Assembly: GCA_963820955.1 (NCBI GenBank)
Contig: CAWGCA010000032.1
Location: 1-64,000 of the forward strand
Source of the DNA: CAWGCA01 sp963820955
GTDB lineage: Bacteria; Pseudomonadota; Gammaproteobacteria; Chromatiales; Chromatiaceae
Direction of reading: 5' to 3'
DNA: 64,000 nt
Within the stretch, counting starts at the first letter, position 1; every line of letters starts with the position of its first letter. Under the pieces are notes generated by a model. That model was not told where the DNA came from and did no database searches. It saw nothing but the letters and a program-made list of their open reading frames with translations. The translations under genes were made by a program, and so were the position numbers. Shown here one piece after another: positions 61,101-64,000 of this stretch.

Positions 61101-62829
61101 ATGAGCAATCTTGTTGAGGTCACCCTGCCCGATATCGGTGATTTCGATTCGGTGGATATTATCGAGGTTCTGGTCGCCCCGGGAGATGAAATAGAGGTCG
61201 AGGATCCGCTCATTACGCTGGAGAGCGACAAGGCCACCATGAGCATACCCGCACCTTTTGCCGGCAGAGTTAAGGAATTGAGGGTCGCGGTGGGTGACAG
61301 CATTTCCAAAGGAGGGCTGATCCTGACCATGGAACAAACAGAGGGTGGGGTGACTCAAGCTCCGCAGGAACCTGGCGTCGTTGCGGGAACGGATGCGGTC
61401 AGGGGGCCTGCCGACCTGCAGGTGGAGGTAGTAGTGCTGGGGGCGGGACCCGGTGGTTATACCGCGGCCTTTCGTGCGGCTGATCTTGGCAAGAAGACAC
61501 TGCTGATTGAGCACTATTCAGCCCTAGGCGGTGTCTGTCTCAACGTTGGATGCATTCCCTCCAAGGCGTTGCTGCATGCGGCAGACATCATCAATGAAGC
61601 CGCCGAGATGGAACGGATGGGAATCAGTTTCGGTGCACCGCAGATCGATGTGGAGAAGCTGCGTTCCGGTAAGGACAAGGTGGTCAAGCGCCTCACTCAG
61701 GGACTGGCGGCACTGGCCAAGCAACGCGGTGTTCAGGTAGTTCAGGGTTGGGGCACCTTCGAGTCTCCTAATCGTATCGGGGTTGAGACGGGCAACGGCC
61801 TTGTCTCTATCCAGTTCGACAACGCTATTATTGCCTGTGGCTCCCGGCCGGTGGAGATCCCGGGCTTTCCCAATGGCGACGCCCGGCTGATCGACTCCAC
61901 TGGCGCCCTGGCACTGGCGGATATCCCGGCTAAGATGCTGGTGGTTGGCGGCGGCATCATTGGCCTGGAGATGGCCACCGTCTATTCGGCCCTGGGAAGC
62001 GCTATCGATGTGGTGGAATTGCAGGAGGGCTTGATTCCGGGCTGCGATCCCGATCTGGTCCGCCCGCTGAAGAAAAGGTTGGATAAAAAACTCAACCAGA
62101 TCATACTGGCGACCAAGGTTACTGAAGTCAAGGCCCAGAAAAACGGTCTCAAGGTGTCGTTCGAGGGCAAGAATGCGCCGGAAAAGGCCAGAATGTACGA
62201 CAAGGTACTGGTCGCCGTTGGCCGCATTCCCAATGGCAGGAAGATCGGCGCGGAGAACGCGGGTATCCAGGTGGATGAACGCGGATTCATCCCGGTTGAT
62301 CGCCCATATGCGCACCAATGTACCCGGTATCTATGCCATCGGGGACGTGGTAGGCAATCCGATGCTGGCGCACAAGGCGACCCATGAGGCGAAAGTGGCC
62401 GCCGAGGTGATCGCCGGGCTTCCCTCTCTGTTCGATCCTTTGACCATTCCGTCTGTCGCCTATACCGATCCAGAAGTGGCCTGGATGGGACTCACCGAGG
62501 TGGAGGCAAAATCGCAGGGGATAGCCTACGAGAAGGGGGTATTTCCCTGGGCTGCATCCGGCCGCGCGCTGGGTACCGGGCGAGATGAGGGAATGACCAA
62601 ACTGTTGTTCGATCCGGACAGCGGGCGCCTTCTGGGTGCCGGTATCGTGGGAGTAAGTGCCGGTGAATTGATCGGTGAGACGGTGCTTGCGCTGGAGATG
62701 GGGGCCGATGCGGAGGATATCAGTTTGACCATTCACCCCCATCCAACACTCAACGAGACCATCTGTTTCGCCGCCGAGATGGCCGACGGTACGATTACCG
62801 ATCTGATGCCACCGAAGAAACGAAAGTAG
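61101..62829 (+). pseudogene. lpdA: Dihydrolipoyl dehydrogenase with N-terminal lipoyl domain, broken by a one-base frameshift
   Basis: E3 of the pyruvate dehydrogenase complex; it re-oxidises dihydrolipoamide with NAD+. Residues 1-80 form a lipoyl domain (K44 in LESDKATMSIP). The flavoprotein part has LGAGPGGYTAAFRAADLG, the redox pair GGVCLNVGCIPSKA and MLVVGGGIIGLEMATVYSALG. The frame runs 61101 to about 62305 (GFIPVDRP), then breaks. The remainder is in the +1 frame (MRTNVPGIYAIGDVVGNPMLAHKATHE on to HPHPTLNETI and the end at 62829). One extra base near 62301-62310 explains it. It may be a sequencing error, since nothing else looks decayed. Confidence 0.9.
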
Positions 62830-62927
62830 GCGGGATCGATCCGATCCTGAAGGTGCTCTTTAGCAGCAGAGAGCGATCTGCGCGCCCGGTTCCCAGTGGT
62901 TATTGCTCGGCGGGTTCTGGCTCGATT

Positions 62928-63716
62928 ATGAAACTCCATTTCCGCGAATATGGCACCTATACCGGAGATCGTCCAAGCCTGGTGCTGCTCCATGGCCTAC
63001 TGGGCTCTGCCGCCAATTGGCACAGCCTGGCCCGGGCGCTGGCTGTGGACTACCACGTTGTGGTGCCCGATCTGCGTAACCACGGGCGCTCCGGACACAA
63101 TGACCGCATGGATTATCCCGCGCTGGGCGACGATGTCGCGGAGTTGATGGAAGAGCATGGCCTGGATTCCGCCATGCTGGTCGGACACAGTATGGGTGGC
63201 AAGGTGGCCATGTGGTTTGCGTTGGAACGCCCGGGTCAGGTCGATGCCCTGGTAGTGGTGGATATCGCGCCGGTATCCTATGCGCATGGATTCGGCGACA
63301 TTTTCCAGGCATTGCAGGCTGTGGATCTTGACAGAATTGCCAACCGGGGAGAGGCGCAAGCAACCTTGGCTCGCTACCTGGATGATGGGGAATTGCGCCA
63401 ATATCTGCTCCAGAACCTGGTACGAAAGGGGGATTCCTGGGCCTGGCGGCTCAATCTAGAGGTGCTGGCGGAGGAGATGGATGCCATTGTCGGCTTTCCG
63501 CCAGTGGCTGCTGGCAAGGTTTATCCGGGTCCAGCGCTGTTCGTCTATGGCACTGAATCCAATTATCTCCAGACCGCCTATCATCAGCCGATACGGGCGC
63601 TGTTTCCTTATGCTCGGCTGCGGGCCATCGCCGGGGCGGGTCACTGGGTCTACACGGATCAACCGAGTAGCTTTCAGGCGGCCCTCAGTGTCTTTCTGGC
63701 GGCTATCCCAGATTGA
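62928..63716 (+). CDS. Alpha/beta-hydrolase, YbfF-like esterase
   Basis: A 262-residue serine hydrolase. The oxyanion region is LVLLHGLLGSAANWH, the nucleophile sits in VGHSMGGKVAM, and the histidine in AGAGHWVYTDQP. DLRNHGRSGHNDRMDYP matches the YbfF family, which hydrolyses acyl-CoA or short esters. The start at 62928 begins where the conserved domain does; the frame is open from 62853. It follows lpdA but is not clearly part of that operon. Confidence 0.85.
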   Translation: MKLHFREYGTYTGDRPSLVLLHGLLGSAANWHSLARALAVDYHVVVPDLRNHGRSGHNDRMDYPALGDDVAELMEEHGLDSAMLVGHSMGGKVAMWFALERPGQVDALVVVDIAPVSYAHGFGDIFQALQAVDLDRIANRGEAQATLARYLDDGELRQYLLQNLVRKGDSWAWRLNLEVLAEEMDAIVGFPPVAAGKVYPGPALFVYGTESNYLQTAYHQPIRALFPYARLRAIAGAGHWVYTDQPSSFQAALSVFLAAIPD

Positions 63717-63827
63717 TTCGGCTTGCTTTCGATCTGCCCCTTTCCGTCAGCTTCTAGCGGCCGTTCGAGGTTCAGTTTTGACGGTGCCGGGCGATACAAA
63801 ACTGAGAATTAGCATGGATTTGAGCCA

Positions 63828-64000
63828 ATGACAGCAAAAGAGAATACCCGTATCGGTACCCTCACCGATGTACAGGAAATCAGCATGACAGCGATGCTGA
63901 CCTGGGACGATTCCGGCAGCTTCCCGGTCATCGATATCGAGGGCCGTGAAGTGAGCGTGGGGGAAATTGGATCTTACCTGGTGGTTCGACAGAGGGGCGT
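63828..64000 (+). CDS. N-terminal fragment of a HerA-like ATPase (partial)
   Basis: The first 57 residues are in the window, and the frame continues off the edge. IGTLTDVQEI near the start and VSVGEIGSYLVVRQRG resemble the small beta-barrel (HAS) domain that opens HerA/DUF87 ATPases. The assignment rests on this short stretch only. Confidence 0.45.
   Translation, partial: MTAKENTRIGTLTDVQEISMTAMLTWDDSGSFPVIDIEGREVSVGEIGSYLVVRQRG

Overview
The window looks like a chromosomal segment of a sulfur-oxidising, CO2-fixing gammaproteobacterium, near the Sedimenticola / Thiodiazotropha type. The lifestyle call rests on a dabA/dabB inorganic-carbon accumulation locus followed by a SulP anion transporter, two sulfur-globule-type proteins, a 12-heme exported cytochrome c and the gammaproteobacterial rsmI / lpoA-yraN-dolP neighbourhood. 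I saw no phage, integrase, transposase, CRISPR array, rRNA or tRNA.

Layout. 1-9.9 kb: carbon-uptake operon with the end of an antiporter-like subunit, dabA, dabB, two more NuoM-like subunits and SulP, closed by a strong terminator. 10-11.6 kb: an HD-GYP response regulator. 11.6-17.8 kb: a small unknown gene, an FAD oxidase, dolP, yraN and lpoA, with rsmI divergent, then a small heat-shock gene behind a sigma-32-like promoter. 17.9-25 kb: nitroreductase, ghrA, a Rap1a/Tai-like protein, an isoaspartyl peptidase beside an ATP-grasp enzyme, and an NfeD/slipin pair. 25-34 kb: an Ap4A-phosphorylase-like protein, the 12-heme cytochrome under an FNR/Dnr-type box, a TPR protein, an unknown exported protein, and a DUF1800/DUF1501 pair. 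34-38.5 kb: sodB and a gnd-zwf-pgl operon with an inserted repeat element. 38.7-40.5 kb: an N-acetylglutaminylglutamine amidotransferase.

40.5-52 kb is the most unusual part. It is a long same-strand run that looks like a copper-handling assembly: CopD-like protein, FtsX-type permease, LolD-type ATPase, a multi-span membrane protein with paired cysteines, a TlpA-like lipoprotein, a stand-alone cation-ATPase metal-binding domain, two small single-span proteins, two HMA2-like proteins, a P1B-1 ATPase, a SafE-like protein and two NosL proteins. I propose it as a candidate undescribed metal-trafficking system.

52-64 kb: grxD, rnt, a TraB/GumN protein, mlaA, two sulfur-globule-type genes, aceE-aceF-lpdA, an alpha/beta hydrolase and the start of a HerA-like ATPase.

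Two genes carry frame problems in this sequence. dabA has a roughly 180-base segment read in the wrong frame with the frame restored afterwards, and lpdA is split by a one-base shift. Both could be assembly or sequencing errors. A 20-base dispersed repeat occurs three times in gene-flanking DNA.
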